NCBI GenBank assembly: GCA_013361685.1
Contig: JABFXP010000394.1
Coordinates: forward strand, 1 to 40,240
Length of the DNA: 40,240 bases
Origin: Catenulispora sp.
GTDB lineage: Bacteria > Actinomycetota > Actinomycetes > Streptomycetales > Catenulisporaceae
Direction: 5' to 3'
Position 1 is the first letter of the stretch. Each line of letters opens with the position of its first letter. A program made the translations under genes and the position numbers. Shown one piece after another: positions 14,621 through 22,643 of this stretch. A model generated the notes under the pieces. The model saw nothing but the letters and a program-made list of their open reading frames with translations. It was not told the DNA's origin and ran no database searches.

Positions 14621-15796
14621 ATGCTCGGATCCGAGCAGCCTCGCCCCACGCGGAGCGTCACCACCGTGGAAGTCCCGCGCGGCCTGGCCGGCGTCATCGT
14701 CACCGACACCGAGGTCGGCGACGTGCGCGGCGAGGAAGGCTTCTACCACTACCGCCAGTACAACGCGGTCGAGCTCGCCGAGAAGCGGACCCTGGAGGAC
14801 GTCTGGGTCCTGATGATCGACGGCCACCTGCCGGACCCGGAGCAGCGGGCCCGGTTCGACGCCGAGACGGTGCCGCTGCGGCACCTGCCCGCCGCCGTCA
14901 AGGCCCTGCTGCCGGCCATCGCCGAGGCGGTGCACGGCGACCCGATGAACGGCCTGCGCGCCGTGCTGCCGCTGCTGGCCGGGCAGCGCGGAATGCGCCC
15001 CCTGTACGACATCGACGAGCAGACGCGGCGCGGCGACGCGCTGTACATCAGTGCCCTGGCACCGACCGTGCTGACCGCGATCCACCGCCTGGGCAAGGGC
15101 CTGGAACCGGTCGAGCCCCGCGACGACCTGTCCTACGCCGCGAACTACCTGTTCATGCTCAACGGCACCGAGCCGACGGCGGAGCAGGCCCGTGCGATCG
15201 AGCAGTACCTGATCTCGACCGTCGACCACGGCTTCAACAACAGCACCTTCACCGCCCGGGTCATCGCCTCCACCGGCGCCGACCTGGCGGCCGCGGTCAC
15301 CGGCGCGCTGGGCTCGCTGTCCGGCCCGCTGCACGGCGGCGCGCCGTCCCGGGCCCTGGACACCCTGGACGAGATCGGCACCCCGGACAAGGCCGAGGAA
15401 TGGGTCCGGGAACAGGTCGAGGCCGGCGCCCGGATCATGGGATTCGGCCATCCGGTCTACCGTACGGACGACCCGCGCTCGGTCATGCTGCGCGGCGTCG
15501 CCCAGCGCCTGGGCGGCGACCTGGTCGACTTCGCGGTCTCGGTGGAGGAGCACGTGCTCAAGGCGCTCGCCGAGCTCAAGCCGGGGCGCCAGCTGTACAC
15601 CAATGTCGAGTTCTACGCCGGCGTGGTGATGGAGCTGTCCGGCGTCCCGCGCGACATGTTCACCCCGACGTTCGCCACCTCCCGGGTCATCGGCTGGTGC
15701 GCGAACATCCTCGAACAGGCCCGGGACTCGAAGATCATCCGGCCGGCCGCGCACTACTCCGGCACCCCGGCGCCGCAGCCGCTGCCGGAGCGCTGA
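14621..15796 (+). CDS. Citrate synthase / 2-methylcitrate synthase family enzyme
   Basis: 391 residues, the length of the short bacterial form. The ATG at 14621 has AAGGAGG seven bases upstream; the frame is open far upstream, but that part is shadow of the ABC gene. Motifs: HGFNNSTFTARVIAST, SGPLHGGAPS (substrate His), GFGHPVYRTDDPRS (catalytic His), YTNVEFYAGVVM, and FATSRVIGWCANILEQ. It condenses acetyl-CoA (or propionyl-CoA) with oxaloacetate. The usual catalytic Asp (NVDFYSG in many bacteria) is Glu here (NVEFYAG). It is a single gene between a divergent ABC ATPase and a terminator. Which acyl-CoA it prefers is not evident; no prp genes are nearby. Confidence 0.9.
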   Translation: MLGSEQPRPTRSVTTVEVPRGLAGVIVTDTEVGDVRGEEGFYHYRQYNAVELAEKRTLEDVWVLMIDGHLPDPEQRARFDAETVPLRHLPAAVKALLPAIAEAVHGDPMNGLRAVLPLLAGQRGMRPLYDIDEQTRRGDALYISALAPTVLTAIHRLGKGLEPVEPRDDLSYAANYLFMLNGTEPTAEQARAIEQYLISTVDHGFNNSTFTARVIASTGADLAAAVTGALGSLSGPLHGGAPSRALDTLDEIGTPDKAEEWVREQVEAGARIMGFGHPVYRTDDPRSVMLRGVAQRLGGDLVDFAVSVEEHVLKALAELKPGRQLYTNVEFYAGVVMELSGVPRDMFTPTFATSRVIGWCANILEQARDSKIIRPAAHYSGTPAPQPLPER

Positions 15797-15810
15797 GCCA
15801 CCGACGCCGC

Positions 15811-15847
15811 ATCAGGGTTCGGATTCCTCGCGGATCCGGACCCTGAT
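15811..15847. terminator. Hairpin terminator after citrate synthase
   Basis: The arms 15811-15824 and 15834-15847 pair over 14 bases with one G-T wobble and a 9-base loop. It lies between the end of citrate synthase (+) and the end of the small membrane protein gene (-), so it may act in both directions. Confidence 0.8.
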
Positions 15848-15853
15848 CGCGCC

Positions 15854-16228
15854 TCAGCCCCGGTTCCGCCGCCGGCGCCGTCCCAGGTTCACCGCCAGGT
15901 TGATGACGATGATCCCGAACCACGTCGCCGAGGTCGCCCCGTGGTCGGTGTCGGACCCGCTGGTGGTGATGGTGACGATGGTCCCGGCGGCCAGCGAGCC
16001 CAGGGCCGTCCAGCGCGCCGTCACCGAATCGGCGATCTCCAGGTCGTGGCGAGGACTCGGAGCGGACTTCTGGTCCTCGCCGGAGCGGGCCGAGACCTCG
16101 GCGTCGATGCGCCGCTGCATCCGGTCGGCGAGCGAGGCGGCGATCTCCCGCTCGTACTCCGCGCCCAGCTCACGACGGGCGGCCAGGGCCGCGGCGATCT
16201 CCTGAGGAGTCAGGTCGTCGACTGTCAT
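15854..16228 (-). CDS. Small membrane protein of unknown function
   Basis: 124 residues. The N-terminal half is a charged helical region (PQEIAAALAARRELGAEYEREIAASLADRMQRRIDAEV type), the centre is polar (SGEDQKSAPSPRH), and the C-terminal half has two hydrophobic segments (ALGSLAAGTIVTITT and TWFGIIVINLAVNL) joined by a short polar loop, ending in a basic RRRRRNRG tail. This resembles many actinobacterial membrane proteins with an N-terminal helical cytoplasmic domain; I do not recognise a named family. It is a single gene behind a shared terminator. Confidence 0.7.
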   Translation of the reverse strand: MTVDDLTPQEIAAALAARRELGAEYEREIAASLADRMQRRIDAEVSARSGEDQKSAPSPRHDLEIADSVTARWTALGSLAAGTIVTITTSGSDTDHGATSATWFGIIVINLAVNLGRRRRRNRG

Positions 16229-16314
16229 GGCTTCACGATAGGTCGCGTCGGCGGGGTTGGAATCAGCCTGGGGGTTGACTTGTCGGGCCCTGCGATCCGT
16301 CGGAGGATCGACTC

Positions 16315-16425
16315 ATGGCCGTAGCACGCCGCATGACGATCCGTGACCTCCGCACCGGGCCCGCCTTCACCCGTTGTAGGAAATCCTGCGCGCTACTGGC
16401 CCGCCAGGGGGCACCCCGCGAGTAA
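16315..16425 (+). CDS. Possible 36-residue small ORF upstream of the AtuA gene
   Basis: ATG at 16315 is preceded by GGAGG (16302-16306), eight bases away, and the frame runs 36 codons to TAA (MAVARRMTIRDLRTG at the start, basic throughout, two Cys). It ends 43 bases before the AtuA start, on the same strand. It could be a leader peptide or a small basic protein; there is no other support. Confidence 0.3.
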   Translation: MAVARRMTIRDLRTGPAFTRCRKSCALLARQGAPRE

Positions 16426-16468
16426 AGTCACCGAGAGAACTCAGTTCACACTGCGAGGAGTTCGTGAA

Positions 16469-18256
16469 GTGAACACGCAGGTCGTCCCCCCACGTCGCCC
16501 GGTACGCGTCGCCAACGCCTCCGGTTTCTACGGCGATCGCCTGTCCGCAGCCCGGGAGATGGTGGACGGCGGCCCGATCGACGTGCTCACCGGCGACTAC
16601 CTCGCCGAGCTCACGATGCTGATTCTGCACAAGGCCCGGCAGCGCGGCGGCCCCGGCTACGCCCGCACCTTCCTGGCGCAGCTGAACCAGGTGCTCGGCA
16701 CCTGCCAGGAACGCGGCGTCAAGGTCGTGGCCAACGCCGGCGGCCTGGAGCCGGCCCGGCTGGCCGAGGACGTCCGCGCCCTGGTCGCGCATCTGGGCCT
16801 GCGGCTGAAGGTGGCTCATGTCGAGGGCGACGACCTGCTGCCGCGCCTGCCGGAACTGCGCGCCAAGGGCGTGGACTTCCAGAACCTGGACACCGGCGCG
16901 CCGTTCGACCCCGCGCTGGAGCCGGTGTCGGCCAACGCCTACCTCGGCGCCTGGGGCATCGCCGCGGCCTTAGCGGGGGACGCGGACATCGTGGTCTGCG
17001 GCCGGGTCACCGACGCCTCGCTCGTCGTGGGCCCGGCCGCTTGGTGGCACGGCTGGAGCGGCGAGGACTGGGACGCCCTGGCCGGCGCGGTGGCGGCCGG
17101 GCACGTCATCGAGTGCGGCCCGCAGTGCACCGGCGGCAACTACTCGTTCCTGGACGAACTGCCCGACACCCGGGTGCCCGGCTTCCCGATCGCCGAGATC
17201 GCGCACGACGGCTCGGCCGTGATCACCAAGCACCCGGGCACCGGCGGCGTGGTCTCGGTCGGCACCGTCACCGCACAGCTGCTCTACGAGATCGAGGGCC
17301 CGGCGTACACGAACCCTGACGTGACCGCCCACTTCGACACCGTCCGGCTGACGCAGCAGGCGCCGGACCGGGTCCGGATCAGCGGGGTGAAGGGCATGAC
17401 CGGCCCGCACAAGCTGAAGGTGGCGCTGAACTACCGCGGCGGCTACCGCAACTCGATCACCCTGGGCATCACCGGCCTGGACGTCGAGGCCAAGGCCGGC
17501 CTGGCCGAGGCGCAGATCTTCGACACCCTGGGCGGGCGCCGGCGCTTCGAGTCCGTCGACGTCCGGTTACAACGCAGCGACAAGCCGGCCGAGCAGGCCC
17601 GCACCAGCGAGGAGGCCACGGCCTACCTGCACATCACGGTCAAGGACAAGGACCCGGACAAGGTCGGGCAGGCCTTCACCGGCGCCGTCACCGGCCTGGC
17701 GCTGTCCGGCTACTCCGGCTTCCATCCGACCGCGCCGCCCACCCGGGAGCAGGAGTACGGCGTCTACTGGCCGACGCTGATCCAGGACCGCCACGTCGAC
17801 CACGTCGCCGTGCTGCCCGACGGCGAGCGGGTGCCGATCAAGCCGTGCCGCCGCCCGATGGGGCAGGCGCTGCACCTGGACACCCCGGCGCCGCCGCCGC
17901 GGTTCGTCTCCGACGGCATGCGGCGGCTGGCGCCGCTCGGCCTGGTCTGCGGAGCGCGATCGGGCGACAAGGGCGGCAACGCGAACGTCGGGTTGTGGAC
18001 CCGGAGCGACCGTGCTTATGCGTGGCTGTGCGAGACGCTGGATGTGGACACCTTCCAGAAGCTGGTGCCGGAGTCGACCGATCTGCGCGTGGAGCGGTTC
18101 GAGCTGCCGAACCTGCGGGCGCTGAACTTCGTCGTGTACGGGCTGCTCGGGGAGGGCGTCGCCTCCTCCACGCGCGCCGACCCGCAGGCCAAGGGACTCG
18201 GGGAGTTCGTCCGGTCGCGGCTGGTCGAGGTGCCGGTGGAGTTCTTGAACGGCTGA
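16469..18256 (+). CDS. AtuA family protein (acyclic terpene utilisation / DUF1446) with fused C-terminal domain
   Basis: 595 residues. GTG at 16469 was chosen because GAGGAG lies eight bases upstream and the conserved start (RPVRVANASGFYGDRLSAAREM) follows; the open frame from 16343 adds unconserved residues. The long N-terminal domain is AtuA-like (DYLAELTMLIL, VVANAGGLEP, DIVVCGRVTDASLVVGPAAW, GPQCTGGNYS, HPGTGGVVSVGTVTAQLLYEI as separate blocks). The C-terminal about 110 residues (ARSGDKGGNANVG, LPNLRALNFVVYGLL) form the small ferredoxin-like domain that often accompanies AtuA. In Pseudomonas, AtuA belongs to citronellol/geraniol degradation, but its reaction is not established. No acyl-CoA carboxylase or dehydrogenase genes lie here, so the pathway link is only by family name. 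Confidence 0.88.
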   Translation: MNTQVVPPRRPVRVANASGFYGDRLSAAREMVDGGPIDVLTGDYLAELTMLILHKARQRGGPGYARTFLAQLNQVLGTCQERGVKVVANAGGLEPARLAEDVRALVAHLGLRLKVAHVEGDDLLPRLPELRAKGVDFQNLDTGAPFDPALEPVSANAYLGAWGIAAALAGDADIVVCGRVTDASLVVGPAAWWHGWSGEDWDALAGAVAAGHVIECGPQCTGGNYSFLDELPDTRVPGFPIAEIAHDGSAVITKHPGTGGVVSVGTVTAQLLYEIEGPAYTNPDVTAHFDTVRLTQQAPDRVRISGVKGMTGPHKLKVALNYRGGYRNSITLGITGLDVEAKAGLAEAQIFDTLGGRRRFESVDVRLQRSDKPAEQARTSEEATAYLHITVKDKDPDKVGQAFTGAVTGLALSGYSGFHPTAPPTREQEYGVYWPTLIQDRHVDHVAVLPDGERVPIKPCRRPMGQALHLDTPAPPPRFVSDGMRRLAPLGLVCGARSGDKGGNANVGLWTRSDRAYAWLCETLDVDTFQKLVPESTDLRVERFELPNLRALNFVVYGLLGEGVASSTRADPQAKGLGEFVRSRLVEVPVEFLNG

Positions 18257-18333
18257 GACTGCTGAACGGCTGAGCGTGCAGGAACGGCCGAAGCCGGGAC
18301 GCCACGGCGCCGGGGAGCCTCTAGGATCGCCGT

Positions 18334-19284
18334 ATGCGCTATCGCCACCTGGGGAATTCCGGTCTGTTGGTGTCCGTCGTGGGCCTGGGCTGCAACAACT
18401 TCGGCCGCCGCCTGGACGTGGCCGGCACGCGGCGCGTCGTGGACGCCGCGCTGGACGCCGGGATCACGCTGCTGGACACCGCCGACATGTACGGCGACAC
18501 GCAGTCCGAGGAGTTCCTCGGCGAGGTCCTGACCGGCCGCCGCGACAAGGTGGTGCTGGCGACCAAGTTCGGGCATCAGGGCTATGACATGAAGTACGGT
18601 CCGGCGGCCGGCGCCAAGGGCGGCCGCGCCTACCTCCGGCGGGCGGTCGACGCCTCGCTGAAGCGGCTGCGCACCGACCACATCGACCTGTACCAGCTGC
18701 ACACGCCGGACCCGCACACCCCGATCGCGGAGACGTTGTCAGCCCTGGACGATCTGGTCCGGGCGGGCAAGGTCCGCTACCTGGGCAACTCCAACTTCAG
18801 CGGCTGGCAGATCGCCGAGGCGCACTACGTCGCCGAGCAGCTCCACGCCGCTCCGTTCATCTCCGCGCAGAACCACTGGTCGCTGCTGGTCCGCGGCGCC
18901 GAGTCGGAGGTGGTGCCCGCCGCCGTCCGCTTCGGGCTCGGCGTGCTGCCGTACTTCCCGCTGGCCAACGGCCTGCTGACCGGGAAGATCCGCCGCGGCC
19001 AGGAGATCCCGGGGAACGCCCGGCTGGCGCAGCGGGCCGAGTGGGTGACCGAGGACCGCCTGGACAAGGTCGAGGCGCTGACCGCCTGGGCCGAGAAGAA
19101 CGACCGCACTCTGCTCGACGTCGGCATCGGGGCCCTGGCGGCCCAGCCCGGCTGCGCCTCGGTGATCTCCGGCGCCATGAACCCCGACCAGGTCCGCGCC
19201 AACGCGGCCGCCGGCTCGTGGGAGCCGACCGCCGAGCAGCTGGCGGAGATCGACGCGATCGTGCCGCCGCCGGCCCGGGACTGA
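18334..19284 (+). CDS. Aldo/keto reductase
   Basis: 316 residues, standard length for the family. The catalytic tetrad is visible: D48 in LLDTADMYG, Y53, K78 in VLATKFG, and H123 in DLYQLHTPDP. The NADPH-binding C-terminal part contains SVISGAMNPDQVRANAAAGSW. It reduces an aldehyde or ketone with NADPH; the substrate is unknown. It is a single gene 77 bases after the AtuA gene on the same strand, so co-transcription is possible. Confidence 0.92.
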   Translation: MRYRHLGNSGLLVSVVGLGCNNFGRRLDVAGTRRVVDAALDAGITLLDTADMYGDTQSEEFLGEVLTGRRDKVVLATKFGHQGYDMKYGPAAGAKGGRAYLRRAVDASLKRLRTDHIDLYQLHTPDPHTPIAETLSALDDLVRAGKVRYLGNSNFSGWQIAEAHYVAEQLHAAPFISAQNHWSLLVRGAESEVVPAAVRFGLGVLPYFPLANGLLTGKIRRGQEIPGNARLAQRAEWVTEDRLDKVEALTAWAEKNDRTLLDVGIGALAAQPGCASVISGAMNPDQVRANAAAGSWEPTAEQLAEIDAIVPPPARD

Positions 19285-19357
19285 CGCGCCGCGGCGCGGT
19301 GTCGCCCGCCAGACGCGACATATCGCGATCTCCGCGTTTTCCCGGTACGCTGCGGTC

Positions 19358-20008
19358 ATGACCCCCGTGGCCGATGACGGCGATTCCGCCCCGGTGCTCC
19401 CCGAACCAGCGCGCGACGCCGCGCCGGCGGTCCGTGCCTCGGACGCCGAACGCGACGAGGTCGCGGCCATCCTGGCCGAGGCCCTGGCCCAGGGCCGGCT
19501 GACCAGCGCGGAGCTGGCCGAGCGCATCGACGCCGCCTACAGCGCCAAGACCCGCGCGGACCTGGTGCCGCTGACCGCCGACCTGCCGGACGATCTGCGC
19601 GCACCCGGCGCCCCGGCGCTGGCCGCGGTGGAGCACCAGGCCCTGGACGCGACGTTCAGCAAGGTGATCCGGAACGGGCGCTGGGTGGCCGGGCGCCACA
19701 CCTCCGCCACCGCGCGGTTCGGCGCCCTGATCGTCAACCTCTCCGAGGCGGTGCTGCCGGGCCGGGAGATCACCCTCGACGTCAACACCTTCTGCGGCAA
19801 GGCGATCATCACCGTGCCGGAGAACGCCCGCATCATCGACGAGGGCGGCGCCCTGTTCGGCAAGCGCGCGGTGACCAGCGGCCGGACCCAGGCCGGCGAG
19901 GACGGCCCGCTGATCCGCATCACCGGCAAGTCCCGCTTCGGCAAGATCGTGGTGCGGCGGCACGGCACCGACGACCACTACGGCTGGCTCGAGCCGCTCG
20001 GCCGCTGA
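19358..20008 (+). CDS. DUF1707 protein with C-terminal LiaF-like domain
   Basis: 216 residues, no membrane segment. Residues about 26-80 are the DUF1707 domain (RASDAERDEVAAILAEAL, GRLTSAELAERIDAAYSAKTR, LTADLP). The C-terminal part (about 100-205) has short beta-rich repeats resembling the DUF2154/LiaF cell-wall stress response domain (ATARFGALIVNLSEAVL, ITLDVNTFCGKAIITVP, GKSRFGKIVVRR). Such combinations are common in Actinobacteria, with no defined biochemical role. It is a single gene. Confidence 0.85.
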   Translation: MTPVADDGDSAPVLPEPARDAAPAVRASDAERDEVAAILAEALAQGRLTSAELAERIDAAYSAKTRADLVPLTADLPDDLRAPGAPALAAVEHQALDATFSKVIRNGRWVAGRHTSATARFGALIVNLSEAVLPGREITLDVNTFCGKAIITVPENARIIDEGGALFGKRAVTSGRTQAGEDGPLIRITGKSRFGKIVVRRHGTDDHYGWLEPLGR

Positions 20009-20081
20009 CGCAAATTCCCGCGCGCGTCTCAGCCGTCTGCGCAAGACTCCCCCTCAGCAGAACCACGAACGGGGGAGCCAC

Positions 20082-20681
20082 ATGGCAACACTTCCTTTGC
20101 ACCAGATCCGTGCCGACTACGACGCGAAGACGATCGTCGTCTATCAGGCCTACAGTCCGGCGATCGCCCTGCCGGCGGTGCGCGAGCAGCGGTTCGTCGA
20201 ACCGTTCTCGCTGAACCGGATGACGTGGATCAAGCCGTCGTTCCTGTGGATGATGGGCCGCAGCAACTGGGCCCGCAAACCCGGGCAGGAACACATCCTG
20301 GCGGTGCGCATCACCCGCGAGGGGTGGGAGACGGCGCTGTCGCAGGCCGTGCTGACCGGCTACAAGAGCGGCATCCACGGCGACCGGGCCCGGTGGGAAC
20401 AGGACCTGAAGACCTCACCGGTGCGGGTGCAATGGGACCCGGAACGGACGCTGGCCGGTGCGACGCTGGACGCCCGGTCGATCCAGGTCGGGCTGAGCCG
20501 CCACATCGTCGCCGACTATGCCGAGAAGTGGACGACGGAGATCCGGGACATCACACCGACTGTGCGGAAGATGGCTGATCTGCTGAAAGAGGGTCGTAAG
20601 GACCGCGCCGCCGAACACCTGCCGAAGGAGCGGCCCTACGATCTGCCGGCGGACATCGCCCGGCGGCTGTATCGCGTCTGA
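20082..20681 (+). CDS. DUF4291 family protein
   Basis: 199 residues, matching DUF4291 along its whole length: HQIRADYDAKTIVVYQAYSP at the start, then RMTWIKPSFLWMMGRSNWA, KPGQEHILAVRITREGW and VQWDPER. The conserved Trp/Met/Arg-rich block (about 46-70) is the family hallmark. No catalytic function is established for the family, which occurs in bacteria and fungi. The start ATG follows GGGGGAG. Its stop lies in a hairpin shared with the convergent nitroreductase-like gene. Confidence 0.88.
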   Translation: MATLPLHQIRADYDAKTIVVYQAYSPAIALPAVREQRFVEPFSLNRMTWIKPSFLWMMGRSNWARKPGQEHILAVRITREGWETALSQAVLTGYKSGIHGDRARWEQDLKTSPVRVQWDPERTLAGATLDARSIQVGLSRHIVADYAEKWTTEIRDITPTVRKMADLLKEGRKDRAAEHLPKERPYDLPADIARRLYRV

Positions 20682-20711
20682 CGGCCCTGACGTCCGACGT
20701 CCGGCCGTCAG
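20678..20711. terminator. Hairpin spanning both stop codons of convergent genes
   Basis: CTGACGGCC (20678-20686) pairs perfectly with GGCCGTCAG (20703-20711). The stem contains the stop codons of the DUF4291 gene (20679-20681) and of the nitroreductase-like gene (20708-20710), with an inner short palindrome ACGT/ACGT in the loop. A compact bidirectional terminator. Confidence 0.65.
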
Positions 20712-21145
20712 GACGCGGGCGTCAGCAGGACCACCGGGATCTTGCGCGAGGTGCCCTTCTGGTACTCGCCGAACTGCGGCAGCCTGGCGACCACCTCGGC
20801 GAACAGCCGGTCGCGCTCGGCGTCGCCGGGCACGCTCGCGGTGACCTCCACGGTGCGCACGGCGTCGTCACCGGGCACCTCGATCCGGGTCCGCGGATTC
20901 GCCCGGAGGTTGTGGAACCAGGCCGGGTTCAGCGCGCGGCCGGCGTTGGAGGCGATGATCAGCCAGCCGCCGTCCGGCTGCGGCACCCCCGCCAACGGGG
21001 AGACGTACTCGGTCCCGGACTTGGCGCCGGTGTGGTGCAGCAGCACCAGACCCTTGCCGCCGAACTGGGCCACGCTGCCGGCGTTGGCCCGGAATTCCTC
21101 GATGATCTGTTCGTTCCAGTCGCGGGGTTCGTCGTTTGAGCTCAT
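20708..21145 (-). CDS. Deazaflavin-dependent nitroreductase (Ddn) family protein
   Basis: 145 residues, the family length. The split-barrel pattern is clear: GLVLLHHTGAKSG (32-44), TEYVSPLAGV (45-54), WLIIASNAGRALNPAWFHNLRANP (61-84) and IPVVLLTP near the end. The family includes the mycobacterial F420-dependent Ddn that reduces quinones and nitroimidazoles. Cofactor F420 use is expected from family and taxon, not shown by the sequence. The ATG at 21145 was chosen because conserved sequence begins soon after (DWNEQIIEEFRAN); the open frame upstream is low quality. Confidence 0.88.
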   Translation of the reverse strand: MSSNDEPRDWNEQIIEEFRANAGSVAQFGGKGLVLLHHTGAKSGTEYVSPLAGVPQPDGGWLIIASNAGRALNPAWFHNLRANPRTRIEVPGDDAVRTVEVTASVPGDAERDRLFAEVVARLPQFGEYQKGTSRKIPVVLLTPAS

Positions 21146-21312
21146 GACGGCGGCAGCACGGCTTCGACGGGCGTTTATTCCCCGGCGGCCGTTCCCGCAG
21201 TTCCAGCCGTCCCGCCGGCCGGCCGGCGGGCGCCGTCCCCGCCGTGCCGCACACCGCCCCAAAGGACCTGTCCGGCGCGCAGCCCGCCGCCGCCGATGGT
21301 AACCCTGGTGCC

Positions 21313-21867
21313 ATGGCACTCCCCGTCCCACCCCCGGTCGTCGTGCTCACCGGGGTCGCCGGCAGCGGCAAGTCGACCGTCGGCGCCCGGCTGGCCACCC
21401 GCCTGGACTGGGACTGGGCCGACGGCGACGCCTTCCACTCGGCGGCGAACCTGGCCAAGATGGCCGCCCGCAAGCCGTTGGACGACGCCGACCGCCGGCC
21501 GTGGCTGGCCGAGATCGCCCGCTGGATCGACAAGGAGGCGGCCGACGACCGGCCCGCCGTCATCGCCTGCTCGGCGCTCAAGCGCGCCTACCGCGACTAC
21601 CTGCGCGCCGGCCGGCCCCAGGTCCGGATGGTCTACCTGGTGGTCGACCTCAAGACCCTGCACCAGCGGATGACCGACCGGCGCGGGCACATGTTCCACG
21701 CCGACATGCTCGGCAGCCAGCTGGCCGTGCTGGAGCCGCCGACCCCGCAGGAGGGCGTGCTGCTGATCCGCTCCGCGGGCACCCCGGACCAGACCGTCGA
21801 CCAGATCATCGCCTGGGAGCGTCTGGGTTCTTATCTGCCCGCCGGCGGCGACCACCGGCGGCAGTGA
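21313..21867 (+). CDS. Gluconokinase
   Basis: 184 residues, standard for the shikimate-kinase-like gluconokinase (GntK/IdnK type). The Walker A loop is G14-VAGSGKST (14-22). ADGDAFHSAANLAKM follows, with the acidic residue that binds gluconate, and CSALKRAYRDYLR marks the family. It phosphorylates D-gluconate to 6-phosphogluconate for the pentose phosphate route. ATG at 21313 was chosen because the P-loop strand begins right after; GTG at 21244 would add 23 low-complexity residues. It is a single gene with no permease or dehydrogenase of gluconate metabolism nearby. Confidence 0.92.
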   Translation: MALPVPPPVVVLTGVAGSGKSTVGARLATRLDWDWADGDAFHSAANLAKMAARKPLDDADRRPWLAEIARWIDKEAADDRPAVIACSALKRAYRDYLRAGRPQVRMVYLVVDLKTLHQRMTDRRGHMFHADMLGSQLAVLEPPTPQEGVLLIRSAGTPDQTVDQIIAWERLGSYLPAGGDHRRQ

Positions 21868-21883
21868 CGTCCGGCGGCGGAGC

Positions 21884-22642
21884 TCACCCGATCGTGGCGG
21901 CCACCCCGAAGTGGTCCGACAGGTACCGGTCCCGCCCGTCGGCCGTGCGCACCTTGTCGCGCAGCACCACCTCGGCCGCCGCCGCCAGCCCCGGCGACAC
22001 CACCACCTGGTCCAGCGCCGCCCCGTCCCACCCCGGCACCGGCCGGAACGTGGTCGCGGCGTCGCCGTCGAAGACGTCGCGCAGCCCGGACGCGGCGAGG
22101 AACCCCTCGAACAGCCAGGAGTCCCGCGGCACGTTGAAGTCGCCGACCGCGACCACCGGCTCCCCGGAGTCGATCCGCCGCAGCGAGGCGGCCAGCGTCG
22201 CCAACTCCCGCTGCTGCACCTTCGTGAACGGCGCCGCGCGCGACCAGTCCGCGTGCATGTTCGCCGACAGGTGGGTGTTGGCGACGGTCAGGAACTGCCC
22301 GTCCACCGCCAGCCGGGCGATCAGCACGCCCTTGCGCAGCAGCGTCTCCCGCCGCCACGCCCGCTTCTGGGCCACCATCTCGTACCGGTGCCCGACGATC
22401 GGGATCCGCGACATGGTCAGCAGCCCGCCGGCCACCACCGGCAGCCGCAGCCCGTGCGCGACGTGCGGGTAGGAGTCCTTCGTCAGCGAGCGGAACAGCT
22501 GGAAGTTCTGCGGGATCCACAGCTCCTGCAGGCACACCACGTCGTAGTCGGACGCGGCCAGTTCGTCGGCCAGAGCCCGCAGCCGTACTCGCGGCGCGGC
22601 GTTGTACAGGGTGTTGAGGGACAGGATCCGGAGCCGGCGCAC
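21884..22642 (-). CDS. Endonuclease/exonuclease/phosphatase (EEP) family protein
   Basis: 252 residues with all EEP-fold landmarks: N10 in LRILSLNTLY, E40 in VVCLQELW, the catalytic His region NTHLSANMHADWS, Asp/Asn in VGDFNVPRDS, and SDHFG near the end. The fold covers DNases, sphingomyelinase-like and inositol phosphatases; the substrate is not evident. No signal peptide is visible with the chosen start. GTG at 22642 has GGAGGAAGG upstream and begins 1 base after the permease stop, so it is the third gene of the ABC operon. A longer frame to 22717 lies inside the permease gene. Confidence 0.85.
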   Translation of the reverse strand: MRRLRILSLNTLYNAAPRVRLRALADELAASDYDVVCLQELWIPQNFQLFRSLTKDSYPHVAHGLRLPVVAGGLLTMSRIPIVGHRYEMVAQKRAWRRETLLRKGVLIARLAVDGQFLTVANTHLSANMHADWSRAAPFTKVQQRELATLAASLRRIDSGEPVVAVGDFNVPRDSWLFEGFLAASGLRDVFDGDAATTFRPVPGWDGAALDQVVVSPGLAAAAEVVLRDKVRTADGRDRYLSDHFGVAATIG

Positions 22643-22643
22643 G

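Noticed and set aside
14507-15754. Minus-strand extension of the ABC ATPase frame over citrate synthase
   Set aside because: The extension is low-complexity shadow of citrate synthase; ATPase homology begins at the GTG at 14506.
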